Made by a program: the position numbers and the translations under genes. From NCBI RefSeq assembly GCF_003813865.1, contig NZ_RMVG01000017.1, positions 51,336 to 115,335 of the forward strand: a DNA stretch of 64,000 nucleotides, in the 5' to 3' direction. The notes under the pieces were generated by a model. It was not told the origin of the DNA. It did no database searches and saw only the letters and a list, made by a program, of their open reading frames with translations. Source of the DNA: Candidatus Pantoea deserta. Lineage in GTDB: Bacteria > Pseudomonadota > Gammaproteobacteria > Enterobacterales > Enterobacteriaceae. This document shows, one piece after another, positions 38,096-46,828 of this stretch. Position 1 is the first letter of the stretch, and each line of letters opens with the position of its first letter.

Positions 38096-38320
38096 TCACT
38101 GACGATACGCGGTTTTAATCTGCTTAATGGTATTGCTGAACACTTCCGCCTGCGGCTTATCGCCCAGTGTCTGGACGTAGCGCTCCATATTGATAATCAC
38201 CTTACCGGCATCTGCCTGGCCCATTCCTTTCAGAATCAGCGTCACCATCATTTTCAGGCAGGCGACTTCATCGGCCAGCTTTGTCGTCTCGTGCGAGGTG
38301 GCAAAATCTTCATCGCTCAT
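38096..38320 (-). CDS. yecF: YecF family protein (DUF2594)
   Basis: A 74-residue cytoplasmic protein matching E. coli YecF, with TTKLADEVACLKMMVTLILKGMGQADAGKV. It occupies the conserved place between sdiA and uvrY, on the opposite strand to both. Function unknown. Confidence 0.9.
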   Translation of the reverse strand: MSDEDFATSHETTKLADEVACLKMMVTLILKGMGQADAGKVIINMERYVQTLGDKPQAEVFSNTIKQIKTAYRQ

Positions 38321-38763
38321 TGTATTCTCCTTAGTGGTTACTCTCTCGTGACGGCATGATCCGCACGGCCGAGCCTGAGTATATCACAGGGCGGCGCCTG
38401 TCTCTGGAAGCAAAGCGCTGCGCCAGTAACACCAGCAACAACAGATATTAAACAGATAAGAAATAGTATTTAGCAATTGAGATGAATTATTTTCACAAGG
38501 TGAGCTGACAACAATTAGGCGCGAAAATTTAAAAACAGGCGCGTATTTATTATCTTATTGAAATATAAGAGTAATTAAAATTGGGCGCAGGGTCTTTTCT
38601 CCGCCTGCTTCCTATTTGTGAACAAGGTTAAAAGCGTTGATGTAAATCATCGAATACAACCTTACATTTGGTGGGTTGATGTTCATCAGGTGAAAAAGCA
38701 GGTATCATGCGCACTCTGAATACCACATTTTACCCCATTATTTTGCCTGTGGAGTGCTTCCCG
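38321..38763. other. Long yecF-uvrY intergenic region
   Basis: No convincing gene is visible. The region is AT-rich and should hold the yecF and uvrY promoters. An FNR-like dyad at 38637-38650 is listed separately. Confidence 0.6.
38637..38650. promoter_or_regulatory. FNR-like site upstream of uvrY
   Basis: TTGATGTAAATCAT differs from the FNR consensus TTGAT-N4-ATCAA only at the last position. It lies 114 bases before the uvrY start. CRP-like reading is poorer. Confidence 0.45.
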
Positions 38764-39423
38764 TTGATCAGTGTTCTTCTTGTTGATGACCATGAACTGG
38801 TACGCGCTGGTATTAAACGCATACTGGAAGATATGAAAGGTCTTGTGGTCGCGGGAGAGGCCTGTTGCGGTGAGGACGCGGTCAAATGGTGCCGCTCGCA
38901 TGTGGTGGATGTGGTTCTGATGGATATGAACATGCCCGGCATCGGCGGGCTGGAAGCCACGCGCAAAATCGTGCGCTTCAATCCAGACATCAAAATCATC
39001 ATGCTGACGATCCATACCGAAAATCCACTGCCTGCCAAAGTGATGCAGGCCGGGGCGGCTGGCTATCTCAGCAAAGGCGCCGCGCCGCAGGAGGTGGTGA
39101 GCGCAATCCGCTCTGTTCACGCGGGCCAGCGCTACATCGCATCCGATATTGCGCAGCAGATGGCGTTAAGCCAGATTGAACCGCAAAAAGCGGAATCTCC
39201 TTTCAGCTGTTTGTCGGAAAGGGAATTGCAGATTATGCTGATGATCACCAAAGGGCAAAAGGTGACGGAAATTTCCGAGCAGCTCAATCTCAGCCCTAAA
39301 ACCGTTAACAGCTATCGTTATCGCATGTTCAGTAAGCTGAACATCAGCGGCGACGTAGAGTTAACGCATTTGGCCATTCGACATGGCCTGTACAATGCGG
39401 AGCCGTTAATCAGTAGTGAGTGA
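38764..39423 (+). CDS. uvrY: Response regulator UvrY (BarA-UvrY system)
   Basis: UvrY is the response regulator of BarA; it activates csrB/csrC small RNAs and so controls the carbon-storage regulator CsrA. The receiver domain has Asp8, Asp9 and phosphorylation site Asp54 ([11 protein letters not shown]), and the LuxR-type helix-turn-helix is near residues 145-210. I place the start at the TTG at 38764, which gives a 219-residue protein matching E. coli (218) and follows GGAG; an in-frame ATG at 38707 adds 19 unlikely residues. The stop overlaps uvrC by eight bases. Confidence 0.93.
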   Translation: MISVLLVDDHELVRAGIKRILEDMKGLVVAGEACCGEDAVKWCRSHVVDVVLMDMNMPGIGGLEATRKIVRFNPDIKIIMLTIHTENPLPAKVMQAGAAGYLSKGAAPQEVVSAIRSVHAGQRYIASDIAQQMALSQIEPQKAESPFSCLSERELQIMLMITKGQKVTEISEQLNLSPKTVNSYRYRMFSKLNISGDVELTHLAIRHGLYNAEPLISSE

Positions 39424-41248
39424 AGTTTTCAATTCCAGAGCCTTTCTCAGCACGGTGACCAGTCAGCCGGGCGTGTACCGCATGTACGATGCTTCGGACA
39501 CCGTGATCTATGTTGGAAAAGCCAAAGACCTCAAGAAGCGTCTCAGCAGTTACTTTCGTAGCCACGTCGGCAGCCGAAAAACTGAGGTGCTGGTCAGCAA
39601 TATCCATCATATAGACGTCACCGTTACGCACACCGAAACTGAAGCGCTGTTGCTGGAGCATAACTACATTAAGCTCTATCAGCCGCGCTACAACGTGCTG
39701 ATGCGCGATGACAAATCCTATCCCTTTATCTTTCTCAGCGGCGATACCCATCCGCGTCTGGCCTATCATCGCGGCGCGAAACACGCCAAAGGCGAATATT
39801 TCGGGCCTTTTCCTAACGGCTACGCCGTGCGGGAAACCCTGGCGCTGATGCAGAAAGTGTTTCCGATTCGCCAGTGTGAAAACAGCGTCTATCGCAATCG
39901 CTCCAGACCTTGCCTTCAGTATCAGATTGGGCGCTGCCTTGGCCCGTGCGTCGCCGGGCTGGTCAGCGAAGAAGAGTATGCGCAGCAGACCGAATATGTG
40001 CGGCTGTTTTTATCGGGTAAAGACGATCAGGTTCTTAATATGCTGGTGAAGCGCATGGAAGAGGCCAGCGTCGGCCTGCGCTTTGAAGAGGCGGCGCGTT
40101 TGCGCGATCAGATTCAGGCCGTGCGCCGTATTACCGAAAAACAGTTTGTCTCCAATCAGGGAGACGACCTGGACGTAATGGGCGTCGCCTATGACGCCGG
40201 TATGGCTTGTCTGCACGTTCTGTTCATTCGGCAGGGTAAGGTGCTGGGCAGCCGCAGCTATTTTCCCAAAGTGCCGGCTGATACCGAACTGGCGGAAGTG
40301 GTCCAGACCTTTGTCGGGCAGTTCTACCTTCAGGGCAGCGAAGCGCGCACCCTGCCAGGAGAAATTTTGCTGGACTTCAATCTGCCGGAGCGCGAGTTGC
40401 TCTCTGAATCGCTAAGCGAACTGGCGGGACGTCGCGTTAATATTCAGACCAGACCGCGAGGCGATCGCGCGCGCTATCTCAAGCTGGCGCGCACCAACGC
40501 GGCGACAGCGCTGACTACGCGGCTTTCTCAGCACTCAACTATTCAGCAACGTCTGGCGGCGCTGGCGCAGTTTCTGGAGCTTGACCGGATCAACCGCATG
40601 GAGTGCTTTGACATCAGCCACACCATGGGCGAGCAGACGATTGCCTCCTGCGTGGTGTTTGACGCCAACGGGCCGCTGCGCAGCGATTATCGCCGCTACA
40701 ATATCGACGGCATTACGCCGGGTGATGACTATGCGGCGATGAACCAGGTGCTGCGTCGCCGTTATGGCAAGGCGCTGGAGGAAGATAAAATCCCTGACGT
40801 CATTTTAATTGACGGCGGGAAAGGCCAGCTTTCACAGGCGAAACAGGTGTTCGCCGAGCTGGAGGTGGAGTGGGACAAATCCAGACCCATTCTGCTGGGC
40901 GTTGCGAAGGGCAGCGATCGTAAGGCAGGGCTGGAAACTCTGTTTTTCGAAGCGGAAGGCGAGGGGGTGTCGCTGCCGCCGGACTCCGCCGCCCTGCATG
41001 TCATTCAGCATATTCGTGATGACGCTCACAATCATGCGATTTCGGGCCACCGTAAAAAACGGGCTAAAGTGAAGAATACCAGCGCCCTGGAAAGCATCGA
41101 AGGTATAGGTCCAAAACGCCGCCAGCAGCTGCTCAAGTATATGGGGGGCCTGCAACCGCTGATGAACGCTACGGTGGAAGAGATCGCTAATGTGCCGGGA
41201 ATTTCGTTCGCTCTGGCGGAAAAAATATACCATTCGCTAAAACACTAG
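39416..41248 (+). CDS. uvrC: Excinuclease ABC subunit C
   Basis: UvrC makes both incisions in nucleotide excision repair. The 610-residue protein has the N-terminal GIY-YIG domain ([30 protein letters not shown]), a UVR domain near residues 205-240, the RNase H-like nuclease region with [18 protein letters not shown], and C-terminal helix-hairpin-helix motifs ([27 protein letters not shown]). The start is GTG and overlaps uvrY. Confidence 0.96.
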   Translation: MSEVFNSRAFLSTVTSQPGVYRMYDASDTVIYVGKAKDLKKRLSSYFRSHVGSRKTEVLVSNIHHIDVTVTHTETEALLLEHNYIKLYQPRYNVLMRDDKSYPFIFLSGDTHPRLAYHRGAKHAKGEYFGPFPNGYAVRETLALMQKVFPIRQCENSVYRNRSRPCLQYQIGRCLGPCVAGLVSEEEYAQQTEYVRLFLSGKDDQVLNMLVKRMEEASVGLRFEEAARLRDQIQAVRRITEKQFVSNQGDDLDVMGVAYDAGMACLHVLFIRQGKVLGSRSYFPKVPADTELAEVVQTFVGQFYLQGSEARTLPGEILLDFNLPERELLSESLSELAGRRVNIQTRPRGDRARYLKLARTNAATALTTRLSQHSTIQQRLAALAQFLELDRINRMECFDISHTMGEQTIASCVVFDANGPLRSDYRRYNIDGITPGDDYAAMNQVLRRRYGKALEEDKIPDVILIDGGKGQLSQAKQVFAELEVEWDKSRPILLGVAKGSDRKAGLETLFFEAEGEGVSLPPDSAALHVIQHIRDDAHNHAISGHRKKRAKVKNTSALESIEGIGPKRRQQLLKYMGGLQPLMNATVEEIANVPGISFALAEKIYHSLKH

Positions 41249-41316
41249 CATTGAAACGGGTGAGGCAATGTAGGAACATAGGGGAAATTCTACCCATTCC
41301 AGACAGTTACCGGCAT

Positions 41317-41865
41317 ATGCAATTTAACATTCCGACGTGTCTCACCCTGTTTCGAGTCGTCCTCATCCCATTTTTCGTGCTGGCTTTCTATCTGCCGTTC
41401 TACTGGGCGCCTTTCGCCACCGCGTTGATTTTTGTGATTGCGGCGGTAACCGACTGGTTTGATGGTTTTCTCGCGCGCCGCTGGAAGCAAACTACACGCT
41501 TCGGCGCTTTCCTCGATCCGGTTGCCGATAAAGTGATGGTGGCCATTGCGCTGGTTCTGGTCGCCGAATATTTTCACTCCTGGTGGATCACGCTGCCGGC
41601 GGCGACCATGATTGCGCGTGAAATTATTATCTCGGCGCTGCGTGAGTGGATGGCGGAAATTGGCAAGCGCAGCAGCGTCGCGGTTTCCTGGATCGGCAAG
41701 GTTAAAACCACTGCGCAGATGCTGTCGCTGGTGGCGCTGCTGTGGCGTCCCGATACCACGGTGATCGCCGTTGGCGTGGTCGCCCTGTACATCGCTGCGG
41801 TGCTGACATTCTGGTCAATGTTCCAGTATTTGAGCGCGGCGCGCGGAGATTTGCTCGATAGCTGA
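41317..41865 (+). CDS. pgsA: CDP-diacylglycerol-glycerol-3-phosphate 3-phosphatidyltransferase
   Basis: PgsA makes phosphatidylglycerophosphate, the committed step to phosphatidylglycerol and cardiolipin. The 182-residue membrane protein carries the CDP-alcohol phosphotransferase motif spread over [11 protein letters not shown] and [13 protein letters not shown] chose the ATG at 41317 ([13 protein letters not shown]), which gives the E. coli length and N-terminus. It follows uvrC by 68 bases, as in E. coli. Confidence 0.95.
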   Translation: MQFNIPTCLTLFRVVLIPFFVLAFYLPFYWAPFATALIFVIAAVTDWFDGFLARRWKQTTRFGAFLDPVADKVMVAIALVLVAEYFHSWWITLPAATMIAREIIISALREWMAEIGKRSSVAVSWIGKVKTTAQMLSLVALLWRPDTTVIAVGVVALYIAAVLTFWSMFQYLSAARGDLLDS

Positions 41866-42017
41866 TCGAAGCGACTTAAAAAGCAGCAAACGGATGCTTT
41901 GTGAGGATAATTCTGTTGACTCAGTGCGTCAGGTCAGTAGAATGCAACGCATCGAACGGCGGCAAGGCTGCCAGAAGATAAAGAAAATCAGCAGGTTCCA
42001 GTAAATTGCTGAACAAT

Positions 42018-42093
<76 letters not shown>

Positions 42094-42133
42094 GATTCGC
42101 CTGTCAGGATAGCCTGGCGGCAGCAGAGATAAA

Positions 42134-42207
42134 GGCGCGTTGGCAGAGTGGCCATGCAGCGGATTGCAAATCCGTCCACCTCGGTTCGACTCCGGGACGC
42201 GCCTCCA
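42134..42207 (+). tRNA. tRNA-Cys (anticodon GCA)
   Basis: A 74-base cloverleaf with GGCGCGT/ACGCGCC acceptor arms, anticodon loop ATTGCAAAT, discriminator U and encoded CCA. Confidence 0.97.
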
Positions 42208-42218
42208 CTTTACACCCT

Positions 42219-42305
42219 GCCCGGGTGGTGAAATCGGTAGACACAAGGGATTTAAAATCCCTCGGCTGTATGGCTGTGCGGGTTCAAGTCCCGCCCCGGG
42301 CACCA
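42219..42305 (+). tRNA. tRNA-Leu (anticodon UAA)
   Basis: An 87-base class II tRNA with GCCCGGG/CCCGGGC acceptor arms, anticodon loop TTTAAAA, a long variable arm and encoded CCA. Confidence 0.97.
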
Positions 42306-42358
42306 TCTCTACCGGTTGAAATTTCGAATTAAAACAAAGCAGTAGTAAGCAATGTCGT

Positions 42359-42382
42359 GACCGCCTTCAGGGCGGTTTTTTT
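42359..42382 (+). terminator. Intrinsic terminator of the tRNA cluster
   Basis: ACCGCC and GGCGGT arms with a short loop are followed by seven Ts, 55 bases after tRNA-Leu. Confidence 0.85.
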
Positions 42383-42397
42383 GTTTTTGCCGCGCAG

Positions 42398-42420
42398 AAA
42401 AAACCCGGCGAACGCCGGGC
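42398..42420 (-). terminator. Intrinsic terminator of the small lipoprotein gene
   Basis: On the minus strand CCCGGC-GTTC-GCCGGG is followed by six Ts. It lies just after the stop of the lipoprotein gene. Confidence 0.8.
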
Positions 42421-42427
42421 TTTAGCA

Positions 42428-42598
42428 TTATGACTGCGGCTGTCCTACCGGACCTGAACCCAGCGTGCCGCCCGGCGATGCCTGACCGCTTGGCGCATGA
42501 GGACGACCATCCGATTTAATCGCATCGCTGCGATGCATACAGCCCGCCAGCGCCAGCACCGCCAGCGTAATGCAGATCCCTTTCTTCACATTATTCAT
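42428..42598 (-). CDS. Small lipoprotein (56 residues)
   Basis: The frame begins MNNVKKGICITLAVLALAGC, a complete lipoprotein signal with the lipobox LAGC, giving lipidated Cys20. The mature 37 residues are hydrophilic and rich in Gly, Pro, Ser and His, ending SGPVGQPQS. A terminator directly follows the stop, which supports a real gene. Asp is not at +2 after Cys, so outer-membrane sorting is likely. I do not recognise the family. Confidence 0.7.
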   Translation of the reverse strand: MNNVKKGICITLAVLALAGCMHRSDAIKSDGRPHAPSGQASPGGTLGSGPVGQPQS

Positions 42599-42828
42599 CG
42601 TTGCCACCTCATTCTCCGGTATTGAAAAACAAAAGCATAAAAATGCAATGAAATTAAAGCGTAGCAGGCTGTCGTCAGGGCACCAGTCTGAAAAAGCGTT
42701 AATTCAGCGGAGCAGAAGTTTGACCCGCCTCTCATCTCACTAAGCGGGGTGTGCAAAGCCCCGCCGTATAGGGTATTTTCACGCCTCTGTCACGCGGCAC
42801 GGGCCGCGCCGTTTAAGAAGGACACAAC

Positions 42829-43032
42829 ATGCAGGGCGTCATAAAATTCATTAAAGGCTGGCTGCTGTTTTCCCTGCTGTGGGGTTTGTTTATGTGGTTC
42901 TGCTTCTGGCAAAAAGAGGGGATGGAAACGGGAATGGTGGTAGTGAAAAGCCTGTACGCCGGCCTGATTTATCAGGCGATGACCACGCTGGTGGCGCGCT
43001 ACAAGGCCCGTCGTCAGGTTAAACCCCTCTGA
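42829..43032 (+). CDS. Small membrane protein (67 residues)
   Basis: AAGGA precedes the ATG. The product has two hydrophobic stretches (WLLFSLLWGLFMWFCFW, residues about 11-27, and a weaker one near 36-55) and a basic C-terminus KARRQVKP. A hairpin follows the stop. It is likely an inner-membrane protein; I do not recognise it. Confidence 0.65.
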   Translation: MQGVIKFIKGWLLFSLLWGLFMWFCFWQKEGMETGMVVVKSLYAGLIYQAMTTLVARYKARRQVKPL

Positions 43033-43036
43033 CAGC

Positions 43037-43056
43037 GATGCGGCTGGCGCCGCATC
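43037..43056 (+). terminator. Hairpin after the small membrane protein gene
   Basis: GATGCGGC and GCCGCATC form an eight-base-pair stem with a TGGC loop; the following U-tract is interrupted (CTTGCCTTTGCTT). Confidence 0.5.
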
Positions 43057-43080
43057 CTTGCCTTTGCTTATTACCGTCTC

Positions 43081-44586
43081 TTACTCCAGCTTGCCGCTCA
43101 GGCGGCGATGAAAAGCGTTACTGCGCGTATCCAGCCCGATAAGCGTGACCTGCGCGCCATGTCGCTGGTAGCGATATTCAATGCCATCCAGCGCGGCCAC
43201 CGAGGAGGCGTCCCAGATCTGCGCGTGGGTCAAATCAATAGTGACCTGCTGCGGATCGCGGCCATAGTCGAAATGCTCAAACAGATCGTTGCTGCTGGCA
43301 AAAAACAGCGGACCACGCACGGTATAGCGCACCGACTGACCGTCAGCGCTCAGTTCGCGCTCAGCGTGGATCACATGCGCGATACGGCGGGCAAACAGCA
43401 TCATCGCGGCGATAACGCCCGCCAGCACGCCGAGCGCCAGGTTGCCGGTCCAGACCGTGACTACGATGGTCAGCGCCATCACCAGGGTTTCCGACCAGGG
43501 CATGCGTTTCAGCGTAGCAGGGTGCAGGCTGTGCCAGTTCACTGTCTTCACGGCGACGACCATCATAATGCCCGCCAGAACCACCATCGGGATTTTCGCC
43601 ATTACCGCGCTTAAACCGGTCACCAGCAGCAGCAGCACCAGGCCGGCAACCAGGGTTGAGACGCGCGTACGGGCTTTGCCCAGCTCAACGTTAACAATGG
43701 TCTGGCCAATCATCGCGCAACCGGCGATCCCGCCGTAAAACGCGGCCAGAATGTTGGCAATGCCCAGCCCCCAGGATTCGCGGCGTTTGCTGGAGAGGGT
43801 ATCGGTCAAATCGTCAACCAGCTTAGCGGTCAGCAGCGACTCCATCAGGCCAACAAAGGCAATGCTGAGCGCCGTCGGCCAGACGATATGCAGCGTGGTC
43901 AGGTCAAGCGGCACCTGCAAGGCGTTGAGGCCAGGCAAACCGGCGCTCATCGGGCCTTCATCTCCTACATCCGGCACGCGCCAGCCCAGCAGCCAGGCCG
44001 CGGCGGTAACGGCGACAATGGCGATCAGCGGCGCAGGGATGCTTTTCAGCACGCGTGGCAGCAGTAGTACGATTGCCAGCGTAACGGCAAACAGCAGCCA
44101 CACCAGCGAAGATTGCCCCCAGACGTGCGGCACCTGGGCAAAGAAGATCAGCACGCCCAGCGCATTGACGAAGCCCAGCATGACCGAACGCGGAATATAG
44201 CGCATCATGCGCGCCAGCCCGGCGACGCCAAACAGGATCTGGATTACGCCGCCCAGCACCACGGCGGGCAGAATGTAGGCGACGCCGTGCGCGTGCACCA
44301 TGGGGCCGATCACCAGCGCCACCGAACCAGCTGCGGCCGTGACCATGGCCGGACGGCCGCCCAGCACCGACAGCGTCAGGCAGAGCACAACGGACGCGAT
44401 TAAACTGACTTTGGGATCGACGCCGGCGATAACGGAAAAGGAGATAACCTCTGGGATCAGCGCCAGCGCGGTAATGATACCGGCAAGACACTCGCGAGTA
44501 AGCAGGGCAGGGGAACGCAAAACCCGACCGACGCTCAGATCGCTGTCGACGGCATGGGGCGCGGCAGCGTCATTGGGATGACTCAT
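43081..44586 (-). CDS. SulP-family anion transporter with STAS domain
   Basis: This 501-residue protein has a SulP/SLC26 membrane domain of 12-14 helices (about residues 25-390) and a C-terminal STAS domain (about 405-495). The family motif region ALALIPEVISFSVIAGVDPKVSL matches SulP permeases. Substrate may be sulfate, bicarbonate or a dicarboxylate, and sequence alone does not decide. It stands alone, divergent from nothing close, and is convergent with the small membrane gene. Confidence 0.88.
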   Translation of the reverse strand: MSHPNDAAAPHAVDSDLSVGRVLRSPALLTRECLAGIITALALIPEVISFSVIAGVDPKVSLIASVVLCLTLSVLGGRPAMVTAAAGSVALVIGPMVHAHGVAYILPAVVLGGVIQILFGVAGLARMMRYIPRSVMLGFVNALGVLIFFAQVPHVWGQSSLVWLLFAVTLAIVLLLPRVLKSIPAPLIAIVAVTAAAWLLGWRVPDVGDEGPMSAGLPGLNALQVPLDLTTLHIVWPTALSIAFVGLMESLLTAKLVDDLTDTLSSKRRESWGLGIANILAAFYGGIAGCAMIGQTIVNVELGKARTRVSTLVAGLVLLLLVTGLSAVMAKIPMVVLAGIMMVVAVKTVNWHSLHPATLKRMPWSETLVMALTIVVTVWTGNLALGVLAGVIAAMMLFARRIAHVIHAERELSADGQSVRYTVRGPLFFASSNDLFEHFDYGRDPQQVTIDLTHAQIWDASSVAALDGIEYRYQRHGAQVTLIGLDTRSNAFHRRLSGKLE

Positions 44587-44695
44587 AACTGTGCAGGCTC
44601 TTTTAATAATGTGTTCTCGCAGTGGAGATGGAGAACGAAGAAGAAATTAAGCAGCAGAGAGTAATGGGTGACGAGAAAATTTGCCAGCTATCACG

Positions 44696-44728
44696 GAAAA
44701 GCCGTCTGACTCCCTCCCTGGAGTCGGC
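44696..44728 (-). terminator. Possible terminator of the ariR-like gene
   Basis: On the minus strand CGACTCC pairs with GGAGTC around AGGGAG, then comes GACGGCTTTTCC. It starts right after the ariR-like stop. The U-tract is short. Confidence 0.5.
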
Positions 44729-44729
44729 G

Positions 44730-44990
44730 TTATACGGAAAAATCGTCAGGCGTTTTATGCACCACCAGTTCAAGCAGCTGGCGGTAGATATTGAGCGTTA
44801 CCACGTCTGACTCCAGCTCCAGCCGGTGAATGAGCTTAGAAATAATCGCCTTGTTGGTCACAGGCATGCCCGCCTGCAAGATCTCAGCAACAAGTAATCC
44901 CAGCACTTCCATCTCGCTGGCCGCTTTATTAGCCGCTGTGTTGAAATAGTCAGCAATCGCAGTATCAGTTTGCGGAATGGCGTCTTGCAT
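44730..44990 (-). CDS. Biofilm/acid-resistance regulator, AriR/YmgB family
   Basis: The 86-residue helical protein aligns with E. coli AriR (YmgB): an alternating segment ADYFNTAANKAASEMEVLGLLVAEIL and then NKAIISKLIHRLELESDVVTLNIYRQLLELVV. AriR and its paralogues are small connector proteins that affect the Rcs phosphorelay, biofilm and acid resistance, and are under the MerR-type repressor BluR in E. coli. Only one family member is present here, without ycgZ or ymgA beside it. Identity to the family is clear, orthology to ariR itself is not. Confidence 0.78.
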   Translation of the reverse strand: MQDAIPQTDTAIADYFNTAANKAASEMEVLGLLVAEILQAGMPVTNKAIISKLIHRLELESDVVTLNIYRQLLELVVHKTPDDFSV

Positions 44991-45100
44991 GTGTTAGCCC
45001 TTAAAAACAGCCCGAACTTCCAGGTCGGATATCAGGACAAATTACGATGAAAATCCCCTTACATGGACAGATGCAAAGGGTCCCAGATTATCAGACAGGT

Positions 45101-45146
45101 AAAAAAAGGACCTCTGAAGGTGGAAATCCACTGACACCTTCAGAGG
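45101..45146 (-). terminator. Strong minus-strand intrinsic terminator
   Basis: The perfect arms CCTCTGAAGGTG and CACCTTCAGAGG enclose a 12-base loop with further TGG/CCA pairing, and are followed on the minus strand by TCCTTTTTTT. Confidence 0.8.
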
Positions 45147-45194
45147 CGACGCAACCGCATCATTCGTTACGGAATCGTTATCCGATTCATGGGA
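45101..45194 (-). ncRNA. Candidate small RNA or attenuated leader upstream of ariR-like gene
   Basis: On the minus strand a possible promoter (-35 TTGTGC at 45223-45228, 16-base spacer, -10 TATAAC at 45201-45206) would start a transcript of about 90 bases. It would contain a GAATCG/CGATTC hairpin and end at a 12-base-pair perfect stem (45111-45122 with 45135-45146) followed by TCC and seven Ts. It also holds a seven-codon frame (MNRITIP). It could be a free small RNA or an attenuator in the ariR leader. No homologue is recognised. Confidence 0.35.
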
Positions 45195-45296
45195 GGTAAA
45201 GTTATACAAAGAAGGTGTACAGGCACAAGTAAGATATTAAGCAATTTGTGCTATATGTTTATTATCAACTACATATATTTAAATCCGGATGAAGAA

Positions 45297-45320
45297 AACC
45301 TGTACAGGTTGCTTGTACAA
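45297..45320. promoter_or_regulatory. TGTACA palindromes, possible MerR-type operator
   Basis: AACCTGTACAGGTT (45297-45310) and TTGTACAA (45313-45320) are perfect palindromes on consecutive helical faces. A third TGTACA at 45216-45221 lies in the spacer of the putative promoter. TGTACA half-sites are typical of the MlrA/CarH branch of MerR regulators; the link is inferred. Confidence 0.4.
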
Positions 45321-45375
45321 CGAGGCGTCTACCAGATTGTCCAGCAAAAAAACATTGCCTCTTGCCTGTAAATTA

Positions 45376-45783
45376 TCAACTAAACAGCGTTAACTTTGAG
45401 GTGAGTTTTCGGACAGATTGTTTCTCTCCTACCAGGCCCAGCCCAAGCAATCGCCATTCTGTCGCGGGCAGGTCGCGCATTGCCGCGCTGAACGCCGCAT
45501 AGTCCGTCGTGGTTTGTCCCTGCTCAGGGAACAGCACCAGATCGCAGGACGTTTCCGCGCAGCGCAGGCGCAGGGCGTCCATCTCCGCGTGGCTGGCGGC
45601 CAGCACGGGAATGCCAGACGGGATCAGGCCGGGAAAGTAACAGGCGTTGGCGTCCTGTAACGCGTCGCCGACCAGCGCGGCATGGCGCTGGCCCAGTGTA
45701 AGAGCGATAACGGCGGCGGCATTGGCCGCTTTTCCCGGCGCGAGATCGCGTTGAAGAATCATGACGCAGCGAAGGTCTTGCAT
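45376..45783 (-). CDS. DUF2000-family protein
   Basis: A 135-residue soluble protein with the DUF2000 pattern: an N-terminal VMILQRDLAPGKAANAAAVIALTLGQRH, the central GIPVLAASHAEMDALR and C-terminal LGLGLVGEKQSVRKLT. I chose the start at 45783 (MQDLRCVM), which follows AGGAGA. It lies 40 bases downstream of the AraC-family gene on the same strand and is probably its target or partner. No enzymatic role is established. Confidence 0.78.
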   Translation of the reverse strand: MQDLRCVMILQRDLAPGKAANAAAVIALTLGQRHAALVGDALQDANACYFPGLIPSGIPVLAASHAEMDALRLRCAETSCDLVLFPEQGQTTTDYAAFSAAMRDLPATEWRLLGLGLVGEKQSVRKLTSKLTLFS

Positions 45784-45823
45784 AGCACTTCTCCTGTTTG
45801 AAAAGCGCATTGTGACAAGGCGA

Positions 45824-46666
45824 TTAATTAGCGTCTGGAAGATTTGTGCAGGCCTGCTGATAGCGTGCCGGGGTCAGATGGCAGGCGCGTTTAAACCAGC
45901 GGCCCAGATGACTTTGATCGGCAAAGCCCAGGCTGGCGGCCACGTCCGCCGCCGCGCTGCCCGCCGCCAGCTGGCGACGCGCCTGCGCCAGACGCCACTG
46001 CACCAGCCAGGCGTGAGGGGGAAGTCCCCACTGCGCCTGAAACAGGCGCGACAGGCGGAAGCGATCGACGTTCAGCGCATCGGCCATGGCCTGAAGGCCT
46101 GGATTCAGCGCATGGTGGGCAATCAGCCAGTCGCGCGCCTGCTGCGCCAGCCGCCGATCGCGCTGCGCTGAGGGCGTTTCGCTGCGCCATAGCGGATGCT
46201 GGCTCAGCTGTAAAAAGAGACGATCCAGCATCGCCTCTTTAATCAGTTCCGGGTGGTTATGCCACAGCGCGTCAAAACAGTGCCAGACGGCGCTGGCAAG
46301 CTGCTTATCGTCGCGCAGCGTGGCGGCGAAGTGCAGTTCGCTTCCGCTCCCGGCGGTCAGCGGCGTCAGTTGCTGTATGACCTGCTGCGGAGAGAGATAG
46401 AGCATGCGGTAGGTAAAGCCCTGCGCATCAATGGCATCGCCGTCATGCAGCTCTTCCGGCTCCAGCATAAATACTGTGCCGGGGCGGCTGTGGTGCTGTT
46501 TGCGGCGCGAATGAAACTGCTGCACGCCTTGTTCTGTCACGCCGATCAGATAGCTGTCGTGCCAGTGCGGATCGTAGGCATGGCCGGTAAAATGGGCGCG
46601 GATGGCCTCAATGCCGCGCGGCGCGTCACGGCGCAAATCTATCCAGTCAGGGTTAGAATCGGACAT
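45824..46666 (-). CDS. AraC-family transcriptional regulator
   Basis: This 280-residue regulator has an N-terminal cupin (residues about 15-110, with GHAYDPHWHDSYLIGVTEQG and PGTVFMLEPEELHDG) and a C-terminal double helix-turn-helix (about 185-275, with MADALNVDRFRLSRLFQAQWGLPPHAWLVQWRLAQAR and AASLGFADQSHLGRWFKR). The effector is not predictable. It probably forms a two-gene unit with the downstream DUF2000 gene, a pairing I recall from related bacteria. Confidence 0.86.
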   Translation of the reverse strand: MSDSNPDWIDLRRDAPRGIEAIRAHFTGHAYDPHWHDSYLIGVTEQGVQQFHSRRKQHHSRPGTVFMLEPEELHDGDAIDAQGFTYRMLYLSPQQVIQQLTPLTAGSGSELHFAATLRDDKQLASAVWHCFDALWHNHPELIKEAMLDRLFLQLSQHPLWRSETPSAQRDRRLAQQARDWLIAHHALNPGLQAMADALNVDRFRLSRLFQAQWGLPPHAWLVQWRLAQARRQLAAGSAAADVAASLGFADQSHLGRWFKRACHLTPARYQQACTNLPDAN

Positions 46667-46754
46667 CGCGATCTCCGCGTTAACTATTTGCTGGTATCAC
46701 TATGACGTTAAAAAGCCAGTAACGGGCGCGCCATTGTTTAACGGCATGTGCTAT

Positions 46755-46811
46755 TTTCATTAGCAATTCGCTCCGCGTATAATAACGCATTCTTTTAGTT
46801 AGATGTCTAAC
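46755..46811 (+). promoter_or_regulatory. Promoter and MarR-type operator of the efflux operon
   Basis: -35 TTTCAT (46755-46760) and -10 TATAAT (46778-46783) are 17 bases apart. The dyad GTTAGA-TG-TCTAAC (46798-46811) lies near the expected transcription start, where a MarR-family repressor would block its own operon. Confidence 0.65.
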
Positions 46812-46828
46812 CATTAGGTCGCTACACT

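Larger units (their letters stand above)
44991..45375. other. Regulatory region upstream of the ariR-like gene
   Basis: No convincing protein gene. It contains a minus-strand intrinsic terminator (45101-45146), a second hairpin (45172-45188), a possible promoter and three TGTACA elements, one inside the perfect palindrome AACCTGTACAGGTT. Confidence 0.65.

Noticed and set aside
38707..38763. Upstream ATG giving a 238-residue UvrY
   Set aside because: The extra 19 residues are not in the family, and the TTG at 38764 has GGAG at correct spacing.
45189..45371. 60-codon plus-strand frame in the intergenic region
   Set aside because: It has no good match to any family. It overlaps TGTACA palindromes and putative minus-strand signals, and the composition is not protein-like, though GGAGG lies just before it.
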